DNA of 64,000 bases, from contig CAJTUC010000005.1 in the NCBI GenBank assembly GCA_910579395.1, positions 93,453-157,452 of the forward strand, in the 5' to 3' direction. The notes under the pieces were generated by a model, which was given only the letters and a program-made list of their open reading frames with translations, did not search any database and was not told the origin of the DNA. The first letter of the stretch is position 1; every line of letters begins with the position of its first letter. Shown here in pieces: positions 52,206 to 62,206 of the stretch. The DNA is from an uncultured Lachnospiraceae bacterium. Its GTDB lineage: Bacteria > Bacillota > Clostridia > Lachnospirales > Lachnospiraceae. Made by a program: the position numbers and the translations under genes.

Positions 52206-53775
52206 TTATGAAGTTGTGGGAAAGTCTGTTTGCAGAATGTGGGAAAGCTGCCCTTTAGCTTTTCCATGTTCTGTGAACAGACTTTTCCATGACGGAATAG
52301 CAAGCTCATAGTCTTCTCTTTCGATAACCGTAAACAGGATTGCCACCCTCTCCATTTCCTTAATCTTCTGAATACGTTCTTCCTGATTCGCAACAGGCAG
52401 CCATTCACCGCCTGTAAAATAATATTTTCCTGACTCATATTCCTGCTCAGACAGCGGATAATAAGGCACCGCAGCACTTATAACGGTGCCTTCCGGTAAA
52501 GGTTCCAGTTCTTCATACTGGGATGATGCCGACACTTCACAGAGCATCTTTTCGTAGGTATACAAATATTCTATCTTCTCCGCGATTTCTTCCAAGGGAA
52601 TATTTCTGTTCATTTCCGGACGCACATCCGGATTACTTTTTTCTTTTTTCCCAATATATCGATTCTCTATAGCAATTGCCGTTTCCGGTATCACTTGCTC
52701 AATATATTCTGCATGGACTTTAATTCCGGAAAATATTCCAATCCTAACTCTTTGTTGGAACTCATCAAAAGCGGAAAGGCCGCCGACATATAAGATTCTT
52801 TTTCTTTCGGTATCAATCCCATCAAAATATTTCGGTACGGCGGCATTCCATTCATACTTCTGTTCCTTCTCATTCCATAAGAAACCGATACAACGGTTAC
52901 AGTATCCCATGAGGTCATTATGTCCCACGAAAAAGAGGTCACGATATCCATCAATTTTCGTCCTCAAACTGATATTTCTTCTCTTCTTTGTTGTATCTTA
53001 TGATGCGGTTATTTCCCACCAATACGAACGCATAATACCCATCATCTTTTTCATCCAATATTGCCATTGGGGAATGATCGTACCGTGACACATAGTCGTA
53101 AAGACGCATCGTTATGCTAAACACGCTGCTTAGTGTACCATCACTTTTCTGTATATAGATGCAAACATGATTTCCAGCGGTTCCACTCCAGCCGCTTCCG
53201 TGATAACAGTATACATAACCCGTAAAAGCTTCCCTCAGTGTACCGTTTTGCTCCTGCATGTATATCCTGACCGTATTTTTATCATCGTATCGCCAGAATG
53301 TCCCTTCCAGACATACCAGATAGTCTTCCAATCCGTCGTTATTAAAATCAAACTCATGATACGTTATCGTAAGCGGACGCTCTTCTCCAGAACCATATTT
53401 CAGCAATTCCTTATCTTTTTCTATATCTTCTTTTAAATATTCTGCCAAAACGGTATCATCATAATCGCCTTTCGGCGCAGTCGTAATATTGTGAAACAAT
53501 ATTTCATGGTACTGCTCTATGTAATCATAATCTATATATGGATATTCACCTGCTGATTTCTCTTCCTGGCTTTCGGTTTCTTCTGGAGTGCAGGCCATTC
53601 CGCCTTCCGTCTCGACACAAAACGCATTTACTCTCATATGCTCAATTCCTAATTCTGACAGATACGCATCTATAGCTTCCTCTTTTTGTGCACGGCATGA
53701 TAAAATAGCGGCTGTTATTGATATCAATATACATGACTGCAATAGTTTTTTTCGTAATTTGTGTTGATACATCAT
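52206..53775 (-). pseudogene. Lipoprotein of unknown function, probably split by a frameshift
   Basis: From 53775 the frame encodes a signal peptide with the lipobox ILSC and a domain with FNNDGLEDYLVCLEG, like FG-GAP/VCBS-type surface proteins, stopping at 52951 after KKYQFEDEN. A second frame (52967-52206, start TTG) continues with KIDGYRDLFFVGHNDL and CIGFLWNEKEQKYEW, just what would follow in such a protein. One lipoprotein of about 520 residues broken near 52955-52967 is the simplest reading; two overlapping genes are possible. The lipoprotein start lies 12 bases after AAAGG in a leader shared with other genes. It may be an accessory of the neighbouring spike-effector genes. Confidence 0.55.
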
Positions 53776-53865
53776 GCTAATAACCATGCCTTTCTCTCAA
53801 CCTGCGAACTTTGGGCCGACGTGGAAAGCAATAAAGCCTGCATCCGCCCTTAAATAGCGGTTCAA

Positions 53866-54654
53866 TCAGTCCAGAACAATCATCTTACCGCCGGAAAATG
53901 CGCTGTTCTTTCCTTTCCCGCTTCTTCCCTGTCTGATTCCTTCCAGAATATCCGTCAACTGCCGAAAGGCCTCTTCCTTCTCTAAAAGAAACCTTTCACC
54001 GGAAAAGCCCGTCTTTCTGCGGATATAATCCATCAGGATTTCATAATTCACCGCCTCTTTGCTTTGAAGAAGAAAATATGCAAATTGAATATCCCCTGTC
54101 TCTGCCCGCTCACATTCCAGAACTTTTCTTGCAAAATAATCCGTGATCTCCTTCGACAATGTATTTCCTCCTGCCGCAGACCATGCAGCATCCGCAAGGT
54201 TTACGGTGTCATATTCCGTCTGAATATCGAAGAAATCATTGTAATCTGTTCGTAGTCTCGCACCTTTCTTTAACTTAAATCTGCACAGTTCCAGTTCATT
54301 CTGTTCCTGCTCCAGCTCCTTATCCAATCTGAACTCCGTTATATAGCTGATATAATCCGGCAGCGCTTCTTTTTTTAACAAACAAAATTTCAGACTGACA
54401 TAATAATCCGCCGAAAAATACGGCAGTTTTTCTTCTTCCGCGATCAGGAAAAGAAAATCCTGGCATTTGATGAGTCCCGGCGCTATGTACAGACACTGTT
54501 CATCCGTCCGAATATGGCATCCGGCCAAAATACCATCCGGATATCCGGCATACTGCAGCTGCAGGGCTGTATACGAATAGTCCCGCAATGCCCATAGTAG
54601 TTCTTTTTTCATAATCCTTCCGCGCTCAAAGGCGGGGTAGATGTGTTCCGTCAT
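53866..54654 (-). CDS. Spike-cluster protein of unknown function, possibly baseplate-related
   Basis: A 262-residue soluble protein, start MTEHIYPAFERGRIMKKELL at 54654 with GGAGG upstream. LQYAGYPDGILAGCHIR and LYIAPGLIKCQDFLFLI resemble the early beta-rich part of TssK-like baseplate proteins (a guess from pattern); the middle has ELELCRFKLKKGARLR. The frame is intact, unlike most neighbours. It lies between the PAAR-like effector gene and the lipoprotein. Its position among VgrG and PAAR genes is the main clue. Confidence 0.55.
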   Translation of the reverse strand: MTEHIYPAFERGRIMKKELLWALRDYSYTALQLQYAGYPDGILAGCHIRTDEQCLYIAPGLIKCQDFLFLIAEEEKLPYFSADYYVSLKFCLLKKEALPDYISYITEFRLDKELEQEQNELELCRFKLKKGARLRTDYNDFFDIQTEYDTVNLADAAWSAAGGNTLSKEITDYFARKVLECERAETGDIQFAYFLLQSKEAVNYEILMDYIRRKTGFSGERFLLEKEEAFRQLTDILEGIRQGRSGKGKNSAFSGGKMIVLD

Positions 54655-54823
54655 GCTTTTTCCTCCATTATGTTTATTTTGCATCTTATTTGTCTTTAAG
54701 GTTCGTTCTCCATAACACCATCGATTACTCATTTTCAAACTGAAACGTATTATCAACCACCTTTCACGTTTTCAGTTTCCACATCACAAGCCAATATGAT
54801 TCCAGATACGCTTTGGTCCATCA

Positions 54824-56140
54824 TCATCCGGCAAGTATTCTTCCTTGTATCCAAACTTTCTGCACCAAACGTATCCAACAACGCACCGGAACTGTAATGC
54901 ATCCTTCCGAATAATGAGAACTATCCGATATTTTTCCTGCCATATGCAGATTGACTCCATTGGCAATATCATTACTGTATTTAGAATTATAAGCACCTAT
55001 TGTATCATTACGGTTACTATTACTATCATTATTATCATCATCATCAAACGGATAAAGCCGGAGTGCTGCATATGGATCAACATATTTTAGATTCATTTGA
55101 TGTCTTATAGCCCCTGTTTCATACACCCCTTCGCACACCGTAGGATAGGATTTCATATTATCCGGCAGTGTCGAGGCATGCCCTTCGTAATAAGTAAGCT
55201 TCCCTTCTTTGGCTACAATCATGATTGCACCAAATTGTCCATTTGGATGACTAGCATTTTCTCCGTTCCACCTGCTATCTCTACCATGTGGGCGCTCATC
55301 TGCCAGCCCTTCGAAAGCAAATATCGTTGTTTTATTCATCAGTTTCGGATATTGGGCAAAATAATCCCTGATATCCGCCAGCGCATAGATCTTTGTTCCA
55401 CTTATCCCATTTTGGATTGCAAACCGCAGGTCCTCTTTTGTTACTGCTCTCGGATCCACACTTATGTTCCTGTTTTCCTGCCCAGAGGTCACTGCCATAA
55501 TCTTTCCCCCTTTATAACAGAAAAGCTTGGACATCCCATTAATTCCCGGATACCCATTATATTTGAAATATTCCATTCCTACTCTTGCCGGCTCATTCTC
55601 CCACCGTCCGCTTATTTTTATCAATCTATAACATATTCCCTCTATCCGCGCTCTAACGCTCCCTGCTTTCAAATCCTGTTTTTCTTCTTCGCTCAAAACT
55701 GCATTACAATTGCCAAAAGGAAAAATACTCTTGTGCTCTCTATAATCATTTATATTTGCCTTTGACGCATTGTCTATCTTATCGTTATTTTCCACCTCTA
55801 ATAAAGAGGTTCCATCTCTAAATGTATTAAAAAGCAAACCATCTATACATTTTGGTTCCTTAGATGCCAGACTGCATTTTAAACACGCCCCGGAAACAAG
55901 ATATTCTTCTTCCACTCTCGGCAGGATAGCCAGCATATTATCTATAATGCCATCCAATGCGTCATCTTCCGTTTCTATCATTTCTCCTATTGTATTTACG
56001 TCAGGCTTTAATCCGCCATTATTCTCTTTATCTCTATCATTTTTGGTGTCCCCATCTTTCCCCATGTTCCCATAGAGATTGGTATTTCCATAAATATCCA
56101 GGGCAATTTTTTTTGCCTGCCCCCACTCCATCTCATCCAT
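54824..56140 (-). CDS. PAAR-like (DUF4280) protein with C-terminal effector domain
   Basis: The N-terminal part (about 70-215) matches the PAAR-like DUF4280 pattern: EYLVSGACLKCSLASKEPK, FGNCN, and later MSKLFCYKGGKIMAVTSGQ. The C-terminal part (about 230-430) has GQFGAIMIVAKEGKLTYYEG and, after a low-complexity Asp/Asn linker, HMAGKISDSSHYSEGC, an L,D-transpeptidase or DUF5675-like His/Cys active-site pattern. A different frame continues after SEGCITV to RKFGYKEEYLPDDD...NHIGL, ending at 54784, and looks more natural than the last residues here, so a frameshift near 54880 is suspected. The start 56140 has AAGGAAG. Confidence 0.65.
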   Translation of the reverse strand: MDEMEWGQAKKIALDIYGNTNLYGNMGKDGDTKNDRDKENNGGLKPDVNTIGEMIETEDDALDGIIDNMLAILPRVEEEYLVSGACLKCSLASKEPKCIDGLLFNTFRDGTSLLEVENNDKIDNASKANINDYREHKSIFPFGNCNAVLSEEEKQDLKAGSVRARIEGICYRLIKISGRWENEPARVGMEYFKYNGYPGINGMSKLFCYKGGKIMAVTSGQENRNISVDPRAVTKEDLRFAIQNGISGTKIYALADIRDYFAQYPKLMNKTTIFAFEGLADERPHGRDSRWNGENASHPNGQFGAIMIVAKEGKLTYYEGHASTLPDNMKSYPTVCEGVYETGAIRHQMNLKYVDPYAALRLYPFDDDDNNDSNSNRNDTIGAYNSKYSNDIANGVNLHMAGKISDSSHYSEGCITVPVRCWIRLVQKVWIQGRILAG

Positions 56141-56208
56141 GTTCTTCCTTCTCCTCTTCATTTGCCTGTTATTTTACTGCCCGATATCCTTTTCACCAGC
56201 AAAGTACA

Positions 56209-56755
56209 CTAAGCCTTCCCTGTTATCTGTATGTATTTCAGCAATTCTAAGACCATGGGTTTCCACTTATCATACAGATCGAATCTGCATTGAAATGTTC
56301 CAATGATATATTCCGTATTTGTATTAAAAAATAAATTAACCCGTAAAGCCCCCGCAGAGCATTTTATGATTGCTCCATTCAACCTGTATATTTACCGCCT
56401 GCAATACACCTTTTTCATAGATGACTATCTGTTTCCCGCATTCATGAAGCGTCTGGCTGATTTTATCTGATAATCTGCTTTTTCCCACGGTTTCCTTATC
56501 AGCAATCCGGGAAAACAGGAACCTGTATTCCATATTTTCGTCCATTCTTACTATGGGCGGGCGCGCATTTGACGGGAATATTACCTTCTTAATTTCCTCT
56601 CTCATTTCTTTGAGTCCTGCCGGTAATTTCATAGAAAAACCCCACATATTTATCTCTTCCAATGGAATCCCGATTCCCTCATTTTCTTCTTCACTTTTGC
56701 ATTTTCTAATTAATGCGATAATTTCCTTATCAAAACTATTCCTCTTCTCAATCAT
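56209..56755 (-). pseudogene. Helper-like protein (DcrB/DUF1795-like), frameshifted in a C5 run
   Basis: From ATG 56755 (AAAGGAACT upstream) the frame runs to 56336 with NMWGFSMKLPAGLKEM and EYRFLFSRIADKE. It stops just after a run of five G (C on plus, 56349-56353). Removing one G joins it to ALRVNLFFNTNTEYIIG and KWKPMVLELLKYIQITGKA, ending at 56209. The restored 180-residue protein resembles the small DcrB-type helper or chaperone proteins found near effectors. It is either a pseudogene, a phase-variable gene or a sequence error. Confidence 0.55.
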
Positions 56756-56756
56756 C

Positions 56757-57270
56757 TTAGTTCCTTTCATAAAAACTGCTGACAATTTCAATCAGATTAT
56801 CCAGCCATAAATCCTTTTCTGCAGCTTCTGTGTGCATACTGCACAACAGGAATTTATTTTGAAGCGAACTGACAGCCATAAAATGTACTTTTTCTCCATT
56901 TATGCTATTGCTATGAAAAGAAAACCAGCCTGTTTCTGTATTTATTCCTTTTAAGAGAATGATATCCTGATTCATACATTCAGGGTACAGCCTGCTCAGA
57001 TATTCCCTTGATCTCCAATAAAGCATTAAAAATATTTTCTTTATGCAATTCTTTGGGATACCGGCTTGCGGTTAAAAAAACATTACTTTGACTGTTAACT
57101 CCAATATAGTCCGGTCTTTTTCTATATGGAAATTTATCTCTGCACAATTCTTCTGTTATAAAACCGATATCATCAGGAATCTTCATCTGTAATAAGCCAT
57201 CATATAGTTCTATTGAATTGTTCCATCCTGTTAGCCGCCAATGCCCTACTATGGGCTTTATCCACTGCAT
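56757..57270 (-). pseudogene. Second helper-like protein, frameshifted in a G3 run
   Basis: The first frame (57270-56980) has GHWRLTGWNNSIELYDGLLQ and ends NALLEIKGISEQAVP; the second (to 56757) starts inside it and reads EYLSRLYPECMNQDIILL and ends LIEIVSSFYERN. Dropping one G in AAGGGAAT (57005-57007 on plus) fuses them into about 170 residues with the DcrB-like layout, similar in shape to the next gene, so the two may be old duplicates. Confidence 0.55.
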
Positions 57271-57324
57271 TGATCTTATCGATTATTGGATTTATCCCTA
57301 TCCCACCAATCTTTACATGTCTGC

Positions 57325-58800
57325 TCATCTCCTTTTCCCTCCATTCATGATAATCGGAAGTCCTCCTATTACCGTATCCGTTACTTCATCCCCTGTGTAT
57401 TCTGCCGGAATGCATGACAATATTCCCTCATAAACCCCGGACAGATTATATGGTCCACTGGTAACTGATTTCTTTGCCTTCTTTTTTCTGGCAATAACCT
57501 CTCCTGTATCGGTAAAGTTTCCCATTTCGCCAATAATGTCAAAATCATTGCATAAATTGATAACTGTAGGCGAAAGAAGATTTTTCCGTACCAGCGTAGC
57601 CTCCTTTGGTGCAGTACATATCACTTCTTTTCCCTTCAGTTCCACCTGCCCTTCTGCCAGGATTGATATCTGATTGTTTGTCTTCATATTCAAAAGAGAA
57701 GCATCCTTTATCGCTATTTCCGCGTTTTGCTCTTCCATGTTCAGCAATCCCATCTCAGATGGCTTCAAACACATTCTCTTACGATCATCCGTTGTAAAGT
57801 AACGGTCATTATAATCTGCAAGTTCTCCGCATTCCTCCCCATTTGTCCGGATACTATATATGACCCTTGTGTCGTCTTCATCATTTTTATCAAAATACAG
57901 CGCTGCTTTCGTACCTGTCTCCGGCATACAATAAAACAGATTCCCGGTAATCGGTTTCCATGAAAACGGATAAGCCTCATCCTTTGCCTGTTCTTTATCT
58001 ATATCCAGATGCAGTTTGACTTTCTCCTGTCCGGTTTCCAGAACCGTTCCTGTTATGACAGTTCCCCGTAATGTATCCGCAGGTAATTTCTCCGCTTCAA
58101 AACACTCTTTTGGAAATACCTTACAGGTACAATTTAACATGTTATCTGCCAAAACCGATTGGGATTCCATGATATACAGATTTCTGCCCTGAACCTGTAA
58201 AATATCCCCTATCTCCATAAAGTCCATATCAAAAATCTCATACCCAATCTGTTGTTTCTTCCGGCTTATATCCATTCTGTTCCTATCCCTGAAAGGGAGT
58301 ATCGTATGAATATATTGATTCAAATCAATATTTCCTATTCCGTTTCCTTCTCTCACTCCCGCATAAAAGCATATTCCACCTCCGAAAACAGAACTCTCCG
58401 GTGTAATCTTCCCTTGTAAACGACTCAATATCCGCTTCAAAAATTTGTAGTCTGTTTCCTGATATTGAATTAGAGGATATTGCAATTTTCTGTCCGCAAT
58501 ATTCCACCTGATATCCGCTCCGTATTCTGCTGCGATATGCTCCGCCACATCTTTCTTTTACTGCCATCCGCATTAAAAACGAATATCTCTAACTTTTCAT
58601 CCGAGATATCAGAAAGCTTCACCCTGGCAGATTCCCCCTTTACAATACCGGCAATCTCCGCTCTTGCATGCTCCCCTTTAAACCAGACACTTTCTCTCCT
58701 TCTTTTATCACGACATCCCAAAGTTTGTCGGTTGAATGTTTTCCCTCATCTTTCTTTTTTACGATTACATGATACAAATATACGCAACATTTCGCTTTAA
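57325..58800 (-). pseudogene. Chimeric VgrG-like gene with a PAAR-like scar at its front
   Basis: The main frame (58548-57325) has YPLIQYQETDYKFLKRILSR, GNLFYCMPETGTKAALYFDK (gp5-like OB region) and a C-terminal repeat region ending PIIMNGGKRR, parallel to the intact VgrG at 58807. Its front is broken. A frameshift near 58555-58560 separates it from SARVKLSDISDEKLEIFVF, and before that, instead of a VgrG start, 58650-58795 reads LKAKCCVYLYHVIVKKK, the C-terminal motif of a DUF4280 protein. So a PAAR-like end was joined to a VgrG middle. Confidence 0.6.
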
Positions 58801-58806
58801 GATTCT

Positions 58807-60207
58807 CTACTGTATCCTGAACTCCCCACCCGTAAAGTAAATATCATCGCTCAAAGTCATGGTCGTTCCACCCTGCTTTACCTGGACTTTATCATCTGCC
58901 GCAATCAACAGGGAGGCCGAAGAACTTGATATGGTCAGATTCTCATCTGCCTGTATGACAATATCCTTATCGCTCGTGATCGTGATACCTTCACTGTCGT
59001 TGAGTTCGACCATCATGCCATTATTGTTCGTCATCAGAATAGAGTCCGGTGTAAATAAGATCTCTTTTCCATATTTCGTCTTTAGAGATTTATAGGCAGG
59101 GTTTTGTCTTGCACTGTCAGTTTCTTTATGCACTGCACTGAGGATAAAGCTGTTCTCTGACTTATCTGGAACATAAAAACGAACACTGTCACCAATCTCC
59201 GGCATACAGTACCAGCCTGTTCCATCTGCAGACGAGTACACGGTAGCATACAAAAACCATTTCTTTCCGTCTGCTGCCTTCCATTCATCCTGCATGATCT
59301 CTACCTGTACTTTATCTTTCTGCACATCCGTAATCACTGCATCGAAAGAACATCCCTGCAGAGTTCTGTTCTCTATCGGCAATACCTTCAATGCCTCTTT
59401 TGTCCGCAGGAAATAAGCATGACTGCATTCAGCTCCCTGATACGAAGTCAGTATTTTACAGATAAAATATTCTTTTCCATGATAAGAAATTACATCTCCT
59501 AATTGGAAGATCTCTCTGCTTTCAATTACCAGTTCCACCATATCGGCGATTTGCAGGGAAGTCATCCCGTTACGGGATTTTTCCATGTATTCACCGACAT
59601 CCAGTTTTGTCTGTATCTTATCTGTTTCTATCATTCTTTTCGTACCCGTCGGCAGGCCGATCGTATATCTGACTCCTTTTCGCAGGGCATCAGGCACAAG
59701 ATATAAGCCTGTCCTTCCTGTCAGACGCTTTAGGAACTCCCAGTCTGTTTCCTGAAATTGGACAAGTACGCCCTCCGTTCTGTCCTGTCCGCCTTCCGCA
59801 CAGAGAACCCTGCTGTCCGGATATGCCGCCGTTATCTTCTGATGGATATCCGCACACAACGTCTCTTCCCTCTGAAATACTCTGAAATGCTGCTGTAAAT
59901 CCATCAGTATTGTCCCGCTTGTAATATCGAACTTCATGAGCGTCTCATAGCCGTCCTGATGAAAAGAATATCCGGTTACGATCCCGTGGAATAAAATCGT
60001 ATTGATCTCTCCCGCATCCGCTTTGTCTATCCCGGTCATGCGCACCCATGTTTCTCCCGCCAAGACACCCATATATTTCTCTTTCCATTCATCTTTTATC
60101 CGCATGGTGACAGTGGCTGTGGCATGTTTGTTGATTGTTCGGTTGATTGTAAGTTCCTGTAAAGCTATGTACTCAAATGGTTCTATTTTGATCTGATAAT
60201 CTCTCAT
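58807..60207 (-). CDS. VgrG-like spike protein (gp27/gp5 type)
   Basis: A 466-residue intact protein. The N-terminal part has EYIALQELTINRTINKHATA, a gp27-like barrel; VQFQETDWEFLKRLTGRTG (about 150-170) is the classic VgrG/phage-D core; GWYCMPEIGDSVRFYVPD (about 340) is the gp5 OB-fold; the tail (about 400-466) is a repetitive beta region with SEGITITSDKDIVIQADENL. Such proteins tip contractile injection machines and carry effectors through the target envelope. AAAAGGGG precedes the ATG. In a monoderm host it suggests an extracellular or unusual contractile system. Sheath, tube and ATPase genes are not in the window. Confidence 0.8.
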   Translation of the reverse strand: MRDYQIKIEPFEYIALQELTINRTINKHATATVTMRIKDEWKEKYMGVLAGETWVRMTGIDKADAGEINTILFHGIVTGYSFHQDGYETLMKFDITSGTILMDLQQHFRVFQREETLCADIHQKITAAYPDSRVLCAEGGQDRTEGVLVQFQETDWEFLKRLTGRTGLYLVPDALRKGVRYTIGLPTGTKRMIETDKIQTKLDVGEYMEKSRNGMTSLQIADMVELVIESREIFQLGDVISYHGKEYFICKILTSYQGAECSHAYFLRTKEALKVLPIENRTLQGCSFDAVITDVQKDKVQVEIMQDEWKAADGKKWFLYATVYSSADGTGWYCMPEIGDSVRFYVPDKSENSFILSAVHKETDSARQNPAYKSLKTKYGKEILFTPDSILMTNNNGMMVELNDSEGITITSDKDIVIQADENLTISSSSASLLIAADDKVQVKQGGTTMTLSDDIYFTGGEFRIQ

Positions 60208-60249
60208 ATTTACCCCTTTTCTGGCATTTTATCGATATGCCTGTATTAC

Positions 60250-60300
60250 AAATTTTTATGCAACTTTTATCTCCGTCAGTTTGATTCCCTCCCCCCTCAC
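60250..60300 (-). repeat. Remnant copy of the 3' end of the Imm11-like gene
   Basis: The 41 bases at 60250-60290 match 62201-62241, the end of the Imm11-like gene, with two differences. It encodes GIKLTEIKVA and a stop. It shows that a second copy of that gene was once here and was lost by deletion. Confidence 0.7.
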
Positions 60301-60340
60301 TAGTTCTTGATATATCTCATTACAAAGAATGAATATACCC

Positions 60341-61003
60341 TTAATCACTCTCTGTAACTTCACATATTTCATCGATATGCACATCTAGCGGTCCAGAACC
60401 AAATCCTGTCCCAAACTCAACCAAACCTTTTCCCTTTTCCCATACAAATAAATCTTCTCCACCCGGTTCTCCATTTACTTTTATCTCAGAGTAATAATAT
60501 TTTATTTTATTTTCTTCCTTTATAATGGAAAAAGATTCCTCCTGCAGCTCCTCCTCCTGGCAAATAAGCTTGAGCACACCCTTGTTTATTAGTTTTTCAC
60601 TAGTATCTAACGTTTTTATCAACAAGTCATCATCATTATAGAAATTAATTGTCTTGCCTCCCGGTTCCAGTTGTGCATAGGGTAATACCCATCCTGTCCA
60701 ATCATCGTATCAGCATCTTCTTTCTCTTCAATATCATTCACCGTTTTCTCTATTTGCAGACTATCTTTCATACCAGTTCCGCCCCCCCTCATCTTCTGGT
60801 TTTTCATTTACTACTGCATCCTCTTTTCCCACTGTAATAATGTTTATATCCTCTTTCTCCTTTTCAATAATGTCTGCGTTTTTTTCAGCGGTGCCTTCTG
60901 TATCAACCATTGAATCATATGTATCCTTATTATTCCTTTGTCCACATCCCTCCATAACATATAATGCATGTATTAACAATAGGATAAATAATATTTTTTT
61001 CAT
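60341..61003 (-). pseudogene. Lipoprotein with two frameshifts, one in a G7 tract
   Basis: The first frame (61003) encodes a signal peptide MKKILFILLLIHALYVMEGC with a lipobox-like Cys and stops at 60761 after a run of seven G (C7 at 60782-60788). With six G it continues GTGMKDSLQIEKTVNDIEEKEDAD; near 60710 a lost base joins it to DWTGWVLPYAQLEPGGKT and on to VHIDEICEVTESD at 60341. The rebuilt protein of about 220 residues is a small surface lipoprotein, perhaps immunity against the peptidoglycan-acting effector just upstream. No family is recognised. Confidence 0.55.
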
Positions 61004-61036
61004 GCAACTTTCCTCTCATTTACTTAATAGCGCATC

Positions 61037-62171
61037 TTAAAGAATATAGCTTCCAACTTGAGCATCAACTGCTTTCGGATTGTAAACATGATCTGCTATA
61101 TATTTACCCGAAACATAGACATTCGTTCCGCTATATAGATACGGATTTACATAACCATTTTTATAATATCCTAATCCATTATATGTCTCTAATAAACAAA
61201 GCATCGCTGTCATATCCTGCGTATCATATGTTATATCCAATTTACTGATTTCATACGACTTTTCGGCTATAGCATCCAACGCCGCCTCATCAAAATTGTA
61301 AAATAATTTGCCTCTTGGTTCTTTTGTAGTTACCTGCCCCAGGGATTGTCCGTTGTGCAAATATACATTGAATCCTCCCTGCATATAGTCGCCATTGTTT
61401 TCACGATAATGAATCACTGCAAGCATCTCCGGTGGTATCCCCATCTGCTTTGCTAATCTCATATATCTACTTTTATTTCTCTCGTATGCTTCTTTAAAGT
61501 GTTTTATTGTTTCATTGTATTTAGAATCAATGGCATAAATTTTTCCAATCATTTCTTCATTATACTTGTACCAATCCATATCCAAATTAGCAGCATATAA
61601 CAATGTCGTCTGCCCTGACGTAACCGGGGTAATAATCCCACCATGTCTACAGAATAACATAGAAGACATCATAATACCTGGAACCATTCCACGCCTGTCC
61701 TCATTCCAAAACATCATATAAGATGTTTCTGTTGGAAGGTTATCCCATTCATCACATAAATCAATAAGCGCCTCGAAAAGGGGGAATATTATCTCCTGCC
61801 TTTCGGTCTTTTACGGTTGCATGATACCGATATCCGCAACATTTTGCTTTCGGATTCTCTGTTACATTCAGAATCGTTGTTCGACTGGGAGATGGTGCGT
61901 TATACCCCTTACCCTGCAACAGCTTAAAATCCGTTGTTGCCATATTGCACTGTAGTATTGCACCATTCACTAAATACTCATCATGATCTTTTGAATAGAG
62001 TTCTGCCATGTATTTATCTTCTGTTATTTCAGAATCTTCTTCTGCTTTTTGAGCTATTTTTTCAGCGGACCGATTTTTCGCCTCATTAGCCAATTCTTTT
62101 TGTTTGTCTGAACAATTTACCTTACGCCCACTATCATCTATATGATATAATTCATATTCACTCATCGGCAT
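61037..62171 (-). pseudogene. PAAR-like (DUF4280) protein fused to a peptidoglycan-hydrolase-like effector, frameshifted
   Basis: The first frame (62171-61761) has YLVNGAILQCNMATTDFKLL and PKAKCCGYRYHATVKDRKAG, the DUF4280 pattern, and stops after a run of four T. Removing one T (AAAA at 61776-61779 on plus) joins it to EALIDLCDEWDNLPTETSY and the second frame (61717-61037), which has MLFCRHGGIITPVTSGQ, then a helical domain with IPPEMLAVIHYRENNGDY and FNVYLHNGQSLGQVT. That domain resembles lysozyme-like or lytic-transglycosylase-like effectors (the Glu of HYREN may be catalytic). The next gene upstream is Imm11-like. Confidence 0.65.
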
Positions 62172-62206
62172 CCTCCAAATAATACTCTCAATGCTCCTGA
62201 AAATTT

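Noticed and set aside
52691..52954. Alternative minus-strand frame inside the lipoprotein region
   Set aside because: Its composition is unnatural, while the other frame reads as a continuous surface-protein-like sequence.
60619..60807. Three separate small genes in 60341-61003
   Set aside because: Each starts or stops at a homopolymer or single-base slip, and together they read as one lipoprotein; one frameshifted gene is simpler.
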